Below the pieces are notes generated by a model. It was given only the letters and a program-made list of their open reading frames with translations, was not told the origin of the DNA and made no database searches. The position numbers and the translations under genes were made by a program. A stretch of DNA of 12,936 nucleotides, taken from positions 1 through 12,936 of the forward strand of contig MHKJ01000036.1 in the NCBI GenBank assembly GCA_001818355.1, read 5' to 3'. Below, one piece after another: positions 11,667 through 12,936 of the stretch; the first letter of the stretch is position 1, and each line of letters opens with the position of its first letter. The stretch comes from Candidatus Kerfeldbacteria bacterium RIFOXYC2_FULL_38_9 (lineage in GTDB: Bacteria; Patescibacteriota; Patescibacteriia; UBA9570; XYC2-FULL-38-9).

Positions 11667-12936
11667 ATGACCCACCAAGAACAAATACAAAAAATTCTGT
11701 TGGAACAAAAAATTATCGGGCCGCAAGACAGCGTGGCTCAATATGATCTGGAAGCGCGGCGTAAACATGTTGATATTGAAGAAGTGATTGCGGAAAAAAA
11801 GAATGTGGCCAAAGAGGCTGTTTACCAAGCCATTGCCAAAGGTTATGACGCTAGTTTTGTTAACCTGGAAACCACCACTTTGGATGATTCTTTGATTGAT
11901 TTGCTTCCGGAATCAATTGTTCAAAGCCATCAAATAGTGGTTTTTAAAAAAGATAAAAAGAAAAAAATATTGTACGTGGCCACGCGTGATCCGGACGATA
12001 TTCAAACTTTGGATTTTATTGCCAAAAAAACCGGGTTGGAATTGCATGTGCATTACACCGATTCCAACAGCATCAGCCATTTGGTTAAACAATATCATAA
12101 AACTCTGCAAGAAGAGATTAAAACTTTAACCGAGGCGCCGTTGGCTTTAGACTCTTACCAGGGCTTAAAAGAGCTCAACCGCATGGCGCGCGATGTGCCA
12201 ATTATTAAAATAATCGACACTTTATTAAATTACGCCATTTACCAAAGCGCCTCGGATATTCACATTGAACCTTTGGAAAAACAAGTGGTGATCCGTTATC
12301 GCGTGGACGGTATTTTATCAGATGTCATGACTCTGCCCAAAGCTTTACACCCGGCACTGACCGCGCGCATTAAAGTTTTGGCTAATTTAAAAATTGATGA
12401 ACATCGCCTGCCTCAAGACGGCCGATTTAAAATTGATCTGGAAAATAAAAAAGTGGCTTTCCGGGTTTCCATTTTTCCGATTTATGACGGGGAAAAAATC
12501 GTTTTGCGCTTATTGGATGAGTCCGCTAAAGTTTTAACCTTTGAACAGCTGGGCATGCAAAAGGAACGCGCCGCGGTTTTGGAAAGAAACATTAAAAAAC
12601 CGCATGGCATTATTTTGGTTACCGGCCCCACCGGTTCTGGTAAAACCACCACCCTTTATTCTGTAATCAATATTTTAAACACGTCCAAAGTAAATATTTC
12701 TACAGTAGAAGATCCGATTGAATATCGCATCAGCCGCGTGAACCAGGCACAAGTAGCACCAAAAATAGGCTTTACTTTTGCCAGCGGTTTGCGGGCGTTG
12801 TTGCGGCAAGATCCGAACATTATTATGGTTGGTGAAATTCGCGATACCGAAACAGCCGAAATGGCCGCTCATGCCGCCATGACCGGACATTTGGTGTTGT
12901 CTACTCTGCACACCAATGATGCCGTGGGTGCCATCC
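11667..12936 (+). CDS. pilB: Type IV pilus/type II secretion ATPase PilB/GspE, 3' truncated
   Basis: The first 423 codons are in the window and no stop is reached. An N-terminal domain (about 1-150) of the GspE/MshE type precedes the secretion ATPase core. The core has Walker A GPTGSGKTT (320-328), the Asp box TVEDPIEYR (346-354), Walker B in DPNIIMVGEIRD (382-393) and the His box GHLVLSTLHTNDA (407-419). Family members are hexameric cytoplasmic motors that drive assembly of type IV pili or secretion pseudopili. PilB is more likely than GspE given the usual Patescibacteria gene content, but that is inference. The gene is divergent from the mraY operon across 74 bp. The cysteine-rich zinc site, if present, would lie beyond the window end. 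Confidence 0.93.
   Translation, partial: MTHQEQIQKILLEQKIIGPQDSVAQYDLEARRKHVDIEEVIAEKKNVAKEAVYQAIAKGYDASFVNLETTTLDDSLIDLLPESIVQSHQIVVFKKDKKKKILYVATRDPDDIQTLDFIAKKTGLELHVHYTDSNSISHLVKQYHKTLQEEIKTLTEAPLALDSYQGLKELNRMARDVPIIKIIDTLLNYAIYQSASDIHIEPLEKQVVIRYRVDGILSDVMTLPKALHPALTARIKVLANLKIDEHRLPQDGRFKIDLENKKVAFRVSIFPIYDGEKIVLRLLDESAKVLTFEQLGMQKERAAVLERNIKKPHGIILVTGPTGSGKTTTLYSVINILNTSKVNISTVEDPIEYRISRVNQAQVAPKIGFTFASGLRALLRQDPNIIMVGEIRDTETAEMAAHAAMTGHLVLSTLHTNDAVGAI

Overview
The window looks like a fragment of a candidate phyla radiation (Patescibacteria) genome, probably parcubacterial. This is an inference from the AT-rich sequence, short hydrophobic proteins of a type common in that group, almost no Shine-Dalgarno sites, minimal division and peptidoglycan operons, TrmB-type regulation and several dispersed palindromes. 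TGA serves as a normal stop in at least two genes, so this is not the UGA=Gly code of Gracilibacteria or Absconditabacteria.

The left part (1-5178) is accessory DNA. A divergent cassette has a TrmB-like regulator reading right, and a SAM-dependent methyltransferase plus a helical protein with an H-box-like motif reading left. It is enclosed by 133-bp inverted repeats that differ at one base. Each repeat carries an intrinsic-terminator hairpin oriented to stop the outward transcript. To its right lie the 3' end of a decayed serine recombinase on the minus strand and an intact serine recombinase on the plus strand. The intact gene's 3' end runs antisense through a tRNA-Gln, as expected for an element inserted at a tRNA 3' end.

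The right part (5242-12936) is core genome, mainly cell envelope and division. An operon on the minus strand encodes a secreted RlpA-like double-psi barrel protein, FtsE, FtsX and a small coiled-coil protein. A tRNA-Thr(CGT) follows on the plus strand; its leader holds a copy of the first 21 tRNA bases interrupted by a 30-bp double hairpin. Next, on the minus strand, is an operon of a membrane PH-like protein, a DivIC/FtsB-type protein and a parvulin isomerase whose catalytic domain looks circularly permuted. A 39-residue membrane microprotein ORF exactly fills the gap before mraY, which sits behind a three-helix membrane protein gene. The window ends inside a PilB/GspE-type ATPase gene.

Several promoters place the predicted transcription start at or within a few bases of the start codon, suggesting leaderless mRNAs. 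The points most worth checking are the repeat-bounded cassette with its outward terminators, the interrupted tRNA copy, the permuted parvulin, the RlpA-like protein as a possible FtsEX partner, and the recombinase ends that stop at two different tRNA-like boundaries.
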